DNA from: Microbacterium sp.
Lineage (GTDB): Bacteria; Actinomycetota; Actinomycetes; Actinomycetales; Microbacteriaceae
Direction of reading: 5' to 3'
Assembly (NCBI RefSeq): GCF_031178445.1
Contig: NZ_JAPSIY010000007.1
Coordinates: 62,001-126,000 of the forward strand
Length of the DNA stretch: 64,000 nucleotides
The notes under the pieces were generated by a model. The model was not told where the DNA came from and searched no databases. It was given only the letters and a program-made list of their open reading frames with translations. The first letter of the stretch is position 1, and each line of letters starts with the position of its first letter. This document shows positions 1 to 7,980 of this stretch, one piece after another. Position numbers and translations under genes: made by a program.

Positions 1-702
1 TCTCTGGCGCCGGCGTTCGCGGACTTCGCCGAGGTGCGGGCGGGAAGCGTGCTCGATGTCGGATGCGGCCCGGGCGGGCTCACCGCCGAACTTGCTCGGC
101 GTGTCGGCGCGGGGAACGTCTCGGCGATCGATCCCTCTCCGCCCTTCGTCGTGGCCTGCCGCGAGCGTGTTCCTGGTGTGCAGGTGGTGGAGGGCGTAGC
201 CGAGGGGCTGCCCTTCCCTGACGGATCCTTCGACGCGGCGCTGTCATCGCTGGTGGTCGGCTTCATGTCCGATGCGCAGCAGGGCGTCCGGGAGATGGTT
301 CGCGTGACCCGACCCGGCGGAACGGTCGCGCTCTGCTTCTGGGATCACAGCCGGATGCAGAGCATCGCACGCTTCTGGCGGGCCGCGCATCGCGCGATCG
401 GGGCTGAGCCTGCCGGTGATCGGCTGCTGGGCACGCAGCAGGGCGATCTGGCCCAGCTCCTCGAAGGCGCAGCGCTGCGCGACATCCGCGTCACCGAGCT
501 CGTGGCCACGGGCGGCTATCGCGATGTCGACGACCTGTGGTCCGGATACACCGCCGGGATCGGGCCGATCGGACAGTACATGCAGGGACTCGATCAGGAT
601 GAGATCGAAGCGGTGCGTGGTGCCGTCCGCGAGGATCTCGACACTCCAGACCGTCCGTTCACCCTCTCGGCCGTTGCCTGGGCGGCACGTGCCACCACCT
701 GA
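1..702 (+). CDS. Class I SAM-dependent methyltransferase, 5' end outside window
   Basis: The reading frame is open from base 1 and ends at 702, so about 233 C-terminal residues are visible. The SAM-binding motif I (VLDVGCGPGG) follows a short Phe/Ala-rich helix, and an acidic Asp after the second strand (SAIDPS) would hold the SAM ribose. This is a Methyltransf_11 type fold; such proteins methylate small molecules and the substrate cannot be told. A GTG at position 34 could serve as a start, but the coding-like residues before it argue that the true start lies upstream of the window. The gene converges on the carotenoid operon with a 33-base gap and no strong hairpin. Confidence 0.8.
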   Translation, partial: SLAPAFADFAEVRAGSVLDVGCGPGGLTAELARRVGAGNVSAIDPSPPFVVACRERVPGVQVVEGVAEGLPFPDGSFDAALSSLVVGFMSDAQQGVREMVRVTRPGGTVALCFWDHSRMQSIARFWRAAHRAIGAEPAGDRLLGTQQGDLAQLLEGAALRDIRVTELVATGGYRDVDDLWSGYTAGIGPIGQYMQGLDQDEIEAVRGAVREDLDTPDRPFTLSAVAWAARATT

Positions 703-735
703 TCGGGGTGGCACGCTACCGACGGCAGCCGATCC

Positions 736-1599
736 TCACGCGGTCCTCATCGCGAACAGGATCAGCAGCAGGGTGACGACGAACCCGCAGGCGTAGTTGA
801 TCCAGAGGAAGTGCCGCCAGCCGCGGTTCGCGCGGGCGGAGTCGGCATCCGTCACGCGCGCATATGGCGCGGCCGCGACCAGGTAGGGCACCGCGAGCAG
901 CGCCGCGAATGCTCCGGGCAGGCCGATGGTGAGCACGAGCAGCCCTGCGATGGTCCAGCAGGCGAGGGCGAGGCGCACCGTGTTGGCGGCACCGAAGACC
1001 GTGGCGATCGATGAGATCCCGCCCTCACGGTCGGGCACGACGTCCTGCACCGCCCCGAACGCGTGGCTGGCGACGCCCCACAGGAAGAACGCCGCCAACA
1101 CGGCGATCAGCCCAGGGGTCGGCGATCCACCGGCCAGAGCGATGCCGTAGACAGCGGGGCTCACGAAATGCACGCTCGATGTGAGTGAGTCGAGGACGGG
1201 GATCTCCTTGAACCGGAAGGGAGGCGCCGAGTAGGCCACGACGGCGAACAAGCCGATCGCGAGCACGATCCACGATGCGCCGCCGCCCAGGAGGACCAGC
1301 GCGATGACGAACGGCAGAGATGTGAAGACCGCAGCGAGCAGGACGCTCCGATGACGCTCCGGCGCCAGCACCGCGCCCTCCATGCCTCCCTTGCGCGGGT
1401 TGGCGAGATCCGAGGCGTAGTCGAAGACATCGTTCACGCCGTACATCGCGAGGTTGTTCGGGATGAGGAAGAACAGTGTGCCGACGATCAGCGCGACGTC
1501 CACCTCGCGGGCGGACAGGAGATAGGCGGCGGCGAACGGGTACGCGGTGTTCACCCAGCTCAGCGGCCGGGAAGCGGTCAGCAGGTCAGCGATCATCAC
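736..1599 (-). CDS. crtEb: UbiA-type prenyltransferase, lycopene elongase/hydratase
   Basis: A polytopic membrane protein of 287 residues. The first Asp-rich motif is NDVFDYASD at residues 56-64 and a second, QDVVPDREGG, lies near residue 185; both are typical of UbiA prenyltransferases and bind Mg-diphosphate. As the last gene of a crtE-B-I-Ye-Yf operon it is best read as the enzyme that adds two C5 units to lycopene to make flavuxanthin-type C50 carotenoids. It starts 14 bases inside crtYf, so the two are probably translationally coupled. ATG codons at 1599 and 1596 are both possible starts. Which C50 pigment is made cannot be read from the sequence. Confidence 0.88.
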   Translation of the reverse strand: MMIADLLTASRPLSWVNTAYPFAAAYLLSAREVDVALIVGTLFFLIPNNLAMYGVNDVFDYASDLANPRKGGMEGAVLAPERHRSVLLAAVFTSLPFVIALVLLGGGASWIVLAIGLFAVVAYSAPPFRFKEIPVLDSLTSSVHFVSPAVYGIALAGGSPTPGLIAVLAAFFLWGVASHAFGAVQDVVPDREGGISSIATVFGAANTVRLALACWTIAGLLVLTIGLPGAFAALLAVPYLVAAAPYARVTDADSARANRGWRHFLWINYACGFVVTLLLILFAMRTA

Positions 1600-1885
1600 G
1601 CCGCCTCATCCGGCTCCAGAGGGCGGGGAGAAGAATCACCGCGGCGAGCGGATAGGCGAAGTCCTCGATGGGGGCGGTGCCGATGCGCAGACCGGAGACG
1701 TGTGCGTCGGAGTAGGCGAAGAGTCCGGCGGAGATCATGAGGTTGTCGAACAGTGCGGTCAGCAGCAAGAGTGCGGCGGCCGCGATCGCCAGCGCAGCCG
1801 GCGATGATCCTCCCGGCCGGCGCAGAACGAGAGCGGCGACTCCGGCGGCCATCAGGAACGCCGCACACAGCAGCAGATAGGTCAC
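1586..1885 (-). CDS. crtYf: C50 carotenoid epsilon-cyclase small subunit
   Basis: A 99-residue membrane protein with three predicted helices, matching the lycopene cyclase domain (CarR/CrtY heterodimer) family. It keeps the conserved PIEDFAYPLAA stretch near the C-terminus. In actinobacteria CrtYe and CrtYf work as a pair that cyclises C50 (or C40) ends. The start is GTG at 1885, overlapping the crtYe stop (GTGA); longer reading frames upstream are arginine-rich shadow sequence and were rejected. The end overlaps the start of the prenyltransferase gene. Confidence 0.85.
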   Translation of the reverse strand: MTYLLLCAAFLMAAGVAALVLRRPGGSSPAALAIAAAALLLLTALFDNLMISAGLFAYSDAHVSGLRIGTAPIEDFAYPLAAVILLPALWSRMRRRDDR

Positions 1886-2211
1886 CGTCGCTCCTTCCGT
1901 CGATGCGTGAGCAGGCGCTCCGCGCCGCAGACGAGCACCATGGTGAGCTCGCACAGGAAGAGCAGGAAGACCGGCTCTTCGAGCGGAAGCTCGGGTGCGA
2001 GCAGGATGCCGGTGGCGAAGGGTCCGTCGGCCCTGAAGAAGATACCCAGTCCGATGCCGGCGAGATCCCACAGCAGGAAGAAGGCGACCCCGATGGCCAG
2101 CACCGCCAGGGCGCTGCGCGGATCGCGGCCGAGGAACAGCCGGTGACGCACGTCGAGAGCGGTCACCCCGGCGAGCGAGATGAGCAGGAACGTCAGGTAG
2201 ATGATGCTCAC
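1882..2211 (-). CDS. crtYe: C50 carotenoid epsilon-cyclase small subunit
   Basis: A 109-residue membrane protein with three helices and the PLEEPVFLLFL motif (cyclase-family P-E-E-x-x-F pattern) around residues 76-86, where CrtYf has PIEDFAY. The pair forms a heterodimeric lycopene/C50 cyclase. The GTG start at 2211 overlaps the crtI stop by four bases (GTGA) and the stop overlaps crtYf the same way, so translation of crtI, crtYe and crtYf is chained. Identification rests on fold, motif and operon position together; either small subunit alone would be hard to name. Confidence 0.85.
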   Translation of the reverse strand: MSIIYLTFLLISLAGVTALDVRHRLFLGRDPRSALAVLAIGVAFFLLWDLAGIGLGIFFRADGPFATGILLAPELPLEEPVFLLFLCELTMVLVCGAERLLTHRRKERR

Positions 2212-3755
2212 AGCGGCTCCGGCAGCGGTCCGGCCGATCGGTCGCCGCGCAGTCGTTTGACGACCAGCTCGGCGCTGATGAGGCACATCGGAAGACCGAT
2301 CCCCGGGATGGTCGTCGCCCCGGCGAACAGCAGCCCGTTCACTTTGGACGAGGCGTTCGATCCGCGCAGGAGTGCGCTCTGACGCAGCGTGTGAGCCGGT
2401 CCCAGAGCGCCGCCCCGCCATGCCCCGTACTCCCGTTCGAAGTCGGCAGGGCCGATGCTGCGCCGAACGACGATCCGATCCGCGAGGTCGGGGATGCCGC
2501 ACCAGGTCGAGATCTGAGCGATCGCGGCGTCGACTGCGCGCTCCACGGCGGTGGAGCCCTTGCCGTCCACGCCGCCGACGCCGATGGCCGTGTCGGCGGG
2601 CACGGGAATCAGCACGAAGAGGTTCTCGTGGCCGTCGGGGGCGACGTCGTCGGTGGCGCTGGGGCGGCACACGTAGATCGACGCGGGGTCGGGGATGCGT
2701 GGCCGATCGCCGTAGATGGCCTGGAACCCCGCCTCCCACTCCCGCGTGAAGAACAGCGTGTGGTGCGCCAGCTGGGGCAGTTCGCCGCGAACGCCGAGCA
2801 ACGCGAGCACCGCCCCTGGCCCGGGGTCGCGCGACCTCCACCAGCGCTCGTCCCTGCTGCGGTGCTCCCGGTCGAGCAGCTCATGTTCGGTGACGTGCAG
2901 GTCTGCGGTCGACACCACGACGTCTGCCGGCAGGTGCTCCCTGGTGCCGGCCGGTCCCTCGACCTCGACGCCGACCACTGCTCCGTCCTGCACGGCGATC
3001 CGCTGCGCGCGGCATCGGGTGCGTATGCTCACCCCCCGCTGCGCGGCGAGTCCGGCGATCGCGTCGATCACCGCGGAGAACCCACCGCGCGGGTACAGCA
3101 CGCCCTGGCCGATGTCGAGGTGGCTCATCAGGTGGTACATGCCGGGCGCCGCGGATGGGGAGGTGCCGAGGAAGACCGCGGGGTAGCCGAGCACCTGCTG
3201 CACACGAAGGTCACGAGAGTGGCGGCGGATGCGGCGGTCGAGCGGCTCGCTCAGCAGCCGGGCGAGCCGGGGGAGTCCGCGCAGGGTGTCGCGCGTGAAG
3301 AGGGGGCGCAGCGACTCGTAGGTGCTGTAAAGGAAGCGCGAGGTGGCGAGTTCGTACGTCTCTGCGGCCGAGGCGAGGTAGGAGTCCAACTGGTCGGAGG
3401 CCGCCGGGTCGAGTGACACGAGAGCATCCCGTGCTCCTTCAGCCGGCAGATCGAACGGCTCGTCCTCATCCTCGAAGTACACGCGGTACGCGGGGTCGAG
3501 GCGCACGAGGTCGAGCTGCTCGGCGGCCGACGTTCCCAGGAGCCGGAAGAAGTGGTCGAACACCTCGGGCATGAGGTACCAGGACGGGCCCGTGTCGAAG
3601 CTGAAACCGTCGGATCGCCAGCACCCCGCTCGTCCGCCGAGTTCATCGCGCGCTTCGACGAGGGTGACATCGGCGCCTTCGCTCGCCAGGAGCGCGGCCG
3701 TGGCCAGCCCCGAGATGCCGCCGCCGATCACCACGGTGCGCGAAGCCGCGGTCAT
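2208..3755 (-). CDS. crtI: Phytoene desaturase
   Basis: A 515-residue FAD-dependent desaturase that converts phytoene to lycopene. The N-terminal dinucleotide-binding motif (VIGGGISGLATAALLASEG, residues 9-27) and the C-terminal amine-oxidase signature (FAGATTIPGIGLPMCLIS) are intact, and the length fits bacterial CrtI (about 490-550). It lies between crtB and the cyclase genes, overlapping crtB by four bases. Lycopene is the expected product because the next enzymes act on it. No feature suggests a 3- or 5-step variant, but step number cannot be read reliably from sequence. Confidence 0.95.
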   Translation of the reverse strand: MTAASRTVVIGGGISGLATAALLASEGADVTLVEARDELGGRAGCWRSDGFSFDTGPSWYLMPEVFDHFFRLLGTSAAEQLDLVRLDPAYRVYFEDEDEPFDLPAEGARDALVSLDPAASDQLDSYLASAAETYELATSRFLYSTYESLRPLFTRDTLRGLPRLARLLSEPLDRRIRRHSRDLRVQQVLGYPAVFLGTSPSAAPGMYHLMSHLDIGQGVLYPRGGFSAVIDAIAGLAAQRGVSIRTRCRAQRIAVQDGAVVGVEVEGPAGTREHLPADVVVSTADLHVTEHELLDREHRSRDERWWRSRDPGPGAVLALLGVRGELPQLAHHTLFFTREWEAGFQAIYGDRPRIPDPASIYVCRPSATDDVAPDGHENLFVLIPVPADTAIGVGGVDGKGSTAVERAVDAAIAQISTWCGIPDLADRIVVRRSIGPADFEREYGAWRGGALGPAHTLRQSALLRGSNASSKVNGLLFAGATTIPGIGLPMCLISAELVVKRLRGDRSAGPLPEPL

Positions 3756-4621
3756 GTGTGCACCCGGCCCAGTGCAGCTCCGGCGAGCAGCCGCAGTTTC
3801 ACCGCGGTGGGCACCGAGACACGGCTTCGCCGGAGCTCCGCCGCCGGAGTGGCGCGCAGCTGCTCATTGAGCCGGCCGAAGAGTGCGGCCGCGGCGGCGG
3901 TCGCGCGGCGCGAGCCGCGCGGGAGCCGTGTGATCGCGACCCAGGCGGATGTCAGGTCGTCCGCGATCTCGTCGACCACTGCGTCCTTCTGGGCGTCGGT
4001 GAGGGTGCCGGCGGTGATCCCCGGGATGTACGACCTGCCCAGGCGACCGGCGTCCTCGGAGAGATCGCGCAGGAAGTTCACCTTCTGGAACGCGGCCCCC
4101 AGCCGGCGAGCGCCCTCCTCCATCTCGGCATCCAGTTCCAGACCCGGACTCTCGAGAGTGAGGACCCGCAGGCACATGGAGCCGACGACTTCGGCGGAAC
4201 CGTGGATGTACCGGCGGTAATCCTCGCGATCGAGGTGCACGTCGCCTGCGTCCATCCGCATGGAGGCGAAGAACGGACGCACCAGCGACGCGTCGATGCC
4301 GGTCGCCCTCGCCGTGGTCGCGAAGGCGTGCACGACGAGATTGGCACTGAAACCCCTGGCGAGTGCCGCCAGGGTCTCCTGCTCGAGGTCATCGAGAAGC
4401 TCTCGTGTCGCAGCGGCTCCCATGCCGGCCTCGGACGCGGGTCCGTCGACGATCTCGTCTGCCACTCGAACGAGGGCGTACACGTCGGCGATGCCGGCTC
4501 GCACCTCTGCCGGCAGCAGCCTGCTGGCCAGACCGAACGACGTGGAGTAGGCGCGGATCACTCGAGAGGAGGATGCGCGCGCCGTGCGCGTGTAGAGCGC
4601 GAGCCCCGTGCGTCGGGTCAT
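3752..4621 (-). CDS. crtB: Phytoene synthase
   Basis: A 289-residue squalene/phytoene synthase that joins two geranylgeranyl diphosphates. The two Asp motifs are present: DEIVD at residues 55-59 and the second near EDAGRLGRSYIP. The ATG at 4621 is chosen because it overlaps the crtE stop (ATGA); a longer frame with an in-frame upstream start at 4639 would run six residues into crtE. It sits second-third in the crt operon, between crtE and crtI, so substrate supply and use are encoded side by side. Confidence 0.94.
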   Translation of the reverse strand: MTRRTGLALYTRTARASSSRVIRAYSTSFGLASRLLPAEVRAGIADVYALVRVADEIVDGPASEAGMGAAATRELLDDLEQETLAALARGFSANLVVHAFATTARATGIDASLVRPFFASMRMDAGDVHLDREDYRRYIHGSAEVVGSMCLRVLTLESPGLELDAEMEEGARRLGAAFQKVNFLRDLSEDAGRLGRSYIPGITAGTLTDAQKDAVVDEIADDLTSAWVAITRLPRGSRRATAAAAALFGRLNEQLRATPAAELRRSRVSVPTAVKLRLLAGAALGRVHT

Positions 4622-5667
4622 GCGTCCCGCTCCACGCATTCGGTGGCGATGCGCGTCAGCTCATCGCACAGCGGACCCGGCAGCTCCGACTCGGCGATCG
4701 CGTCTCGCACGTGGTCGCCGTGCGCGGAGATGGTCGCCTGCATCCGCTCTGTCGCCCCCGAGGTCACCAGTGCGGCCCGGAGCCGCTCGGCGTCGTTCTC
4801 GTCGAGCGACGCGCGCCCGAACAGGTGCTGCACCTCGGGCCAGTCCGCGCTGTCCTCCGCGAAGGCGACCAGCAGAGTGCGCTTGCCCTCGCGCAGATCG
4901 CCGATCACGGTCTTGCCGGTGCGACTCTCCGTGCCGAACACCCCGATGACGTCGTCGCGCATCTGGTACAGCAGCCCGAGGCCGGCGCCGATCCGGGCGA
5001 GAGATTCGAGCGTCTGCGACGAGGCGCCGGCCAGCATCGCCCCGGCCTGAAGGGGTGCGGCGAAGGAATAGCAGGCCGTCTTCTGCTCCATCATGCGCAG
5101 GATAGCGGCCTCGTCGGAGGAGATCACGCCCAGTGCGAGACCGACGTCCGCATGCTCTCCCGCTGCGGTCACAGCGAGGCAGTCGTCCACGAGGGCGTGC
5201 AGCGCGGCACGGGCGGGATGCTCGACGCGGGCGAGCAGAGCGTGCACGCCGCTGATCAGCACGTCGCCTGCGAGGATGGCGGAGGCTGCGCCCCACGCCA
5301 TAGCCGCGCCCGCCGCGGAGCCGTGCTCGATGGCGTCGGCAGCGAAGCGGCCGGCCAGATTAGGTCGCCCGCGGCGCACGAGGTCGCCGTCGAGCACATC
5401 GTCGTGCATCAACAGGGCGGTGTGCAACACCTCCAGCGCCGCCGCCACGGTATCCGCATCGACGCGGTGCTCTCCGCCGAGGTGCTCGTGCGCGAGGTGA
5501 AGCAGGCGCGGGCGCAGCCGCTTTCCTCCGTCAGCGGCCTCCGCCGCCCGCCGCCACAGATCGGCATGCGGCTGTCCGAGGCGCTCGCCGCGCGCGATCC
5601 TCTCGGCGAAGAAGTCGCCGATCGTTCGTTCGACGCCCTGGCCGGCGGTCGTCGCAAGGCCCGTCAC
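4618..5667 (-). CDS. crtE: Geranylgeranyl diphosphate synthase (polyprenyl synthetase)
   Basis: A 349-residue polyprenyl synthetase. The first Asp-rich motif reads DDVLD (within LLMHDDVLDGD) and the second reads YQMRDDVIGVFG; these bind Mg and the allylic diphosphate. The Lys-rich GDLREGKRT stretch follows as in other family members. The start is GTG at 5667, overlapping the idi stop (GTGA). Chain length C20 is inferred from its place before crtB, which needs GGPP. In Corynebacterium glutamicum GGPP is also the effector of the crt repressor, which may apply to the divergent MarR gene here. Confidence 0.93.
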   Translation of the reverse strand: MTGLATTAGQGVERTIGDFFAERIARGERLGQPHADLWRRAAEAADGGKRLRPRLLHLAHEHLGGEHRVDADTVAAALEVLHTALLMHDDVLDGDLVRRGRPNLAGRFAADAIEHGSAAGAAMAWGAASAILAGDVLISGVHALLARVEHPARAALHALVDDCLAVTAAGEHADVGLALGVISSDEAAILRMMEQKTACYSFAAPLQAGAMLAGASSQTLESLARIGAGLGLLYQMRDDVIGVFGTESRTGKTVIGDLREGKRTLLVAFAEDSADWPEVQHLFGRASLDENDAERLRAALVTSGATERMQATISAHGDHVRDAIAESELPGPLCDELTRIATECVERDA

Positions 5668-6224
5668 GCGGCCGCCCGCCACGCCTCCGGGCGGATCTCG
5701 CCGCCTGCCCCCGACATCTGCTCGGCCTGCATGACCAGCCAGGGGCTGAAAGCCCACGGAGCAGAGGTGAGTGCGCCGGCGAGGTCGGCGGGCTCGACCC
5801 AGCGATGCTCCATAGCCTCCGAAGGGTCGGGGTGTACTTCGCCTGCCGCCACCGCCGTATACACAGGACAGACCTCGTTCTCGACGATGCCGGACGCGTC
5901 GACCGCGCGATAGCGGAAGTCGGGCAGTGCGAGCCGGATGCCGCGAAGCGCCAGGCCGAGCTCCTGGTGTGCCCTCCGGGTGACGGCGTCGGGGATGTGC
6001 TCGAACGGCTGCGGGTGACCGCAGAACGCGTTGGTCCAGGTGCCGGGCCACGTCACCTTCCCGAGTGCCCGACGCGTCAGCAGGATGCGTCCGCGCTCGT
6101 CGATGACATGACAGGAGAACGCCAGATGCAGGGGAGTGTCGGCGTGATGCACACCTTCTTTCGGTGCGACACCGCGCGGGCTGCCGTCTTCGTCCAGCAG
6201 GATCACGCGTTCTTCGTGGTCCAT
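5664..6224 (-). CDS. idi: Isopentenyl-diphosphate delta-isomerase, type I
   Basis: A 186-residue Nudix-fold isomerase that interconverts IPP and DMAPP. The active-site Cys is in NAFCGHP and the second catalytic acid in ENEVCPVY; the Nudix-like RRAHQELGL helix is present. The ATG at 6224 is preferred because a GAGGAGA ribosome-binding site lies eight bases before it; the frame extends five codons further to a TTG with no site. It is the first gene of the carotenoid operon, so isomerisation of IPP is co-expressed with GGPP synthesis. Confidence 0.93.
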   Translation of the reverse strand: MDHEERVILLDEDGSPRGVAPKEGVHHADTPLHLAFSCHVIDERGRILLTRRALGKVTWPGTWTNAFCGHPQPFEHIPDAVTRRAHQELGLALRGIRLALPDFRYRAVDASGIVENEVCPVYTAVAAGEVHPDPSEAMEHRWVEPADLAGALTSAPWAFSPWLVMQAEQMSGAGGEIRPEAWRAAA

Positions 6225-6298
6225 CCTCTGTCTCCTCAATCGCTAGCTAAGCTAGATACATGCTAAATATATATCTTTGCCTTCGATAGGGTGTCATC
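6225..6298. promoter_or_regulatory. Divergent promoter/operator region between carotenoid operon and MarR gene
   Basis: This 74-base spacer is strikingly AT-rich for the window. It holds a 13-base palindrome, CTAGCT-A-AGCTAG (6243-6255), and an AT run at 6264-6276 suited to -10 boxes in either direction. A MarR dimer site over the carotenoid promoter is the likely reading; in C. glutamicum the divergent MarR protein CrtR represses crt genes and is released by GGPP. Binding here is inference. Confidence 0.6.
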
Positions 6299-6892
6299 AT
6301 GGCCAAGCGGAATGCGCCTGGGCAGGAGCGCGTGGTCCTCCACGACCCGGTCACGATGGATCCCGACGAAGAGATCGTGCGGCGATCGCACCTGTCGGAT
6401 GACGAGCTCGCCGGCGTCATACGCGTGCTCGACGCCATGCAGCGCTGGCGTGAGACGGAACGCAGAATGAGCGAGGCGTCCCGCCGCTACATGAAGCTCG
6501 GCGACACGGACATGCGTGCCTTGCGCCTGCTGATCGCCGCGCAGCGACAGGGGATGGTGGTTACGCCCGGGTTCATCGCCGGTCACCTCGGCATCTCCAC
6601 CGCGTCCACGACGAAGCTGCTCGACCGTCTCGAGGCCGGGCGGCACATCACCAGGACGCCGCACCCGAGCGACCGGCGCAGCCTCGCGATCGAGGTAACT
6701 GAGGAGACCCGTCGCGTCGCGCGTGAGAGCGTCGGGCGCGCACACGCACTCCGGTTCGACGTGGTCGCCGCACTGACCGATCAGGAGCGTCGTACGGTCG
6801 CCGACTTCTTCGACGCGATGACGGCGACGGCCGTTCCGGAGGCGCGTGGTTCCGCCGAGAGCCCGGGCACAACGGACGGCTCGGTTCACTGA
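6299..6892 (+). CDS. MarR-family regulator divergent from carotenoid genes
   Basis: A 197-residue winged-helix protein. A MarR HTH lies at about residues 65-130 (GFIAGHLGISTASTTKLLDRLEA as recognition region, then the DRRSLAIEVTEE wing). The N-terminal 40 residues are an acidic extension and the C-terminus is a short disordered tail, longer than the usual 140-170 residues. Its start is the ATG at 6299, close to the palindrome in the shared spacer. By position it is a CrtR-like repressor of the carotenoid operon; by family alone the ligand could be another lipid or phenolic compound. Confidence 0.85.
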   Translation: MAKRNAPGQERVVLHDPVTMDPDEEIVRRSHLSDDELAGVIRVLDAMQRWRETERRMSEASRRYMKLGDTDMRALRLLIAAQRQGMVVTPGFIAGHLGISTASTTKLLDRLEAGRHITRTPHPSDRRSLAIEVTEETRRVARESVGRAHALRFDVVAALTDQERRTVADFFDAMTATAVPEARGSAESPGTTDGSVH

Positions 6893-6986
6893 CGTCGTTG
6901 TGACGCTGTGTGTCGGGCTGATTGGGACGCTGCGGAGACTCGCGCGTAACGTGACGGAGTCCACCACGAGAGGAACCCGTACCACC

Positions 6987-7898
6987 ATGTCCCGCCGCAC
7001 CACCTCTGTCATCGCCGCGCTCGCGGCTGTGCCCCTCTTCGTCGCCCTCGCAGGGTGCGCCTCCTCGCCCGCGTCCGACGGCTCCGGTGAAGGCGGCGGT
7101 GCCGCAGGCGAGACGGTCCGCATCGGCGTGGTGGGCAAGAGCGACCCGCAGTGGCCGGCGTTCGTCGAGGCCGCCAAGGAGGAGGGCATCGATGTCGAGC
7201 TGGTCGACTTCGCCTCCTACGAGCAGCCGAACCCCGCCCTGAGCGCGGGGGAGCTCGACCTCAACCAGTTCCAGCACATCGTGTACCTCGCCGGTTACAA
7301 CGTCGCCTCGGGCGACGACCTCGTGCCCATCGGCTCGACCGGCATCTACCCGCTCGGGCTGTACTCGCAGAAGGTCGACGACGTCGATGAGATCGAGAAG
7401 GGCGAGACGGTCGCCGTGCCCGACGACGCCTCCAACCAGGCACGCGCCCTGCTCGTGCTGCAGTCGGCCGGCCTCATCGAGCTGAAGAGCGGCGGCACCA
7501 TCTTCTCGGACCTCGCCGACGTCGACGAGGCGAAGTCGAAGGTCAAGGTCACCGCGCTCGAGGCAGCGCTCATCCCGAACTCCCTGCCCGACGTCGCCGC
7601 GGCGATCATCAACAACGACTTCGTCACACAGGCCGGGCTCAAGTTCGAGGATGCCATCGCCCAGGACGACCCGAGCGATCCGAACGCGCTGCCCTACGTG
7701 AACATCTTCGCCGCCCGCGCCGAGGACAAGGACAACGAGACGTACCTCGCCCTGGTCGACATCTTCCAGAACGACCCTGAGGTGCAGGCCGGCCTCGCCG
7801 AGGCATCCGGCAACACCATCGTGCCGCTGAAGACCCCCATCGCAGACCTTGAGACTTCGCTGCAGAAGGTTGAGAAGGACACCCAGGAACAGGGCTGA
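6987..7898 (+). CDS. metQ: MetQ/NlpA-family substrate-binding lipoprotein
   Basis: A 303-residue lipoprotein with a signal peptide ending in a lipobox (VALAGC, Cys near residue 22). The mature part carries NlpA signatures such as LDLNQFQHIVYLAGYN and the typical GIYPLGLYSQK and PNSLPDVAAAIIN stretches. It would capture methionine (or a related amino acid) outside the membrane and pass it to MetNI. The ATG at 6987 follows GAGAGGAA by about ten bases; the frame runs further upstream but without a signal peptide start. A long hairpin follows it, before metN. No SAM riboswitch was recognised upstream. Confidence 0.9.
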   Translation: MSRRTTSVIAALAAVPLFVALAGCASSPASDGSGEGGGAAGETVRIGVVGKSDPQWPAFVEAAKEEGIDVELVDFASYEQPNPALSAGELDLNQFQHIVYLAGYNVASGDDLVPIGSTGIYPLGLYSQKVDDVDEIEKGETVAVPDDASNQARALLVLQSAGLIELKSGGTIFSDLADVDEAKSKVKVTALEAALIPNSLPDVAAAIINNDFVTQAGLKFEDAIAQDDPSDPNALPYVNIFAARAEDKDNETYLALVDIFQNDPEVQAGLAEASGNTIVPLKTPIADLETSLQKVEKDTQEQG

Positions 7899-7923
7899 GC
7901 CTGCCGATCAGACGAGTGCGAGA

Positions 7924-7957
7924 GAATCGGGCGGTGCGCTTTCGCGCCGCCCGATTC
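7924..7957 (+). promoter_or_regulatory. Intercistronic hairpin between metQ and metN
   Basis: The sequence 7924-7938 pairs with 7943-7957 over 15 positions with a single G-U wobble and a CTTT loop. No T-run follows, so it is not a typical terminator. It probably protects the metQ end of the transcript or limits read-through, giving more binding protein than transporter. Confidence 0.7.
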
Positions 7958-7980
7958 CCGCGTTCACAGGGAGAGAAGAC

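Noticed and set aside
6893..6986. SAM or methionine riboswitch before metQ
   Set aside because: Only 94 bases are available and no conserved SAM-riboswitch core could be made out.
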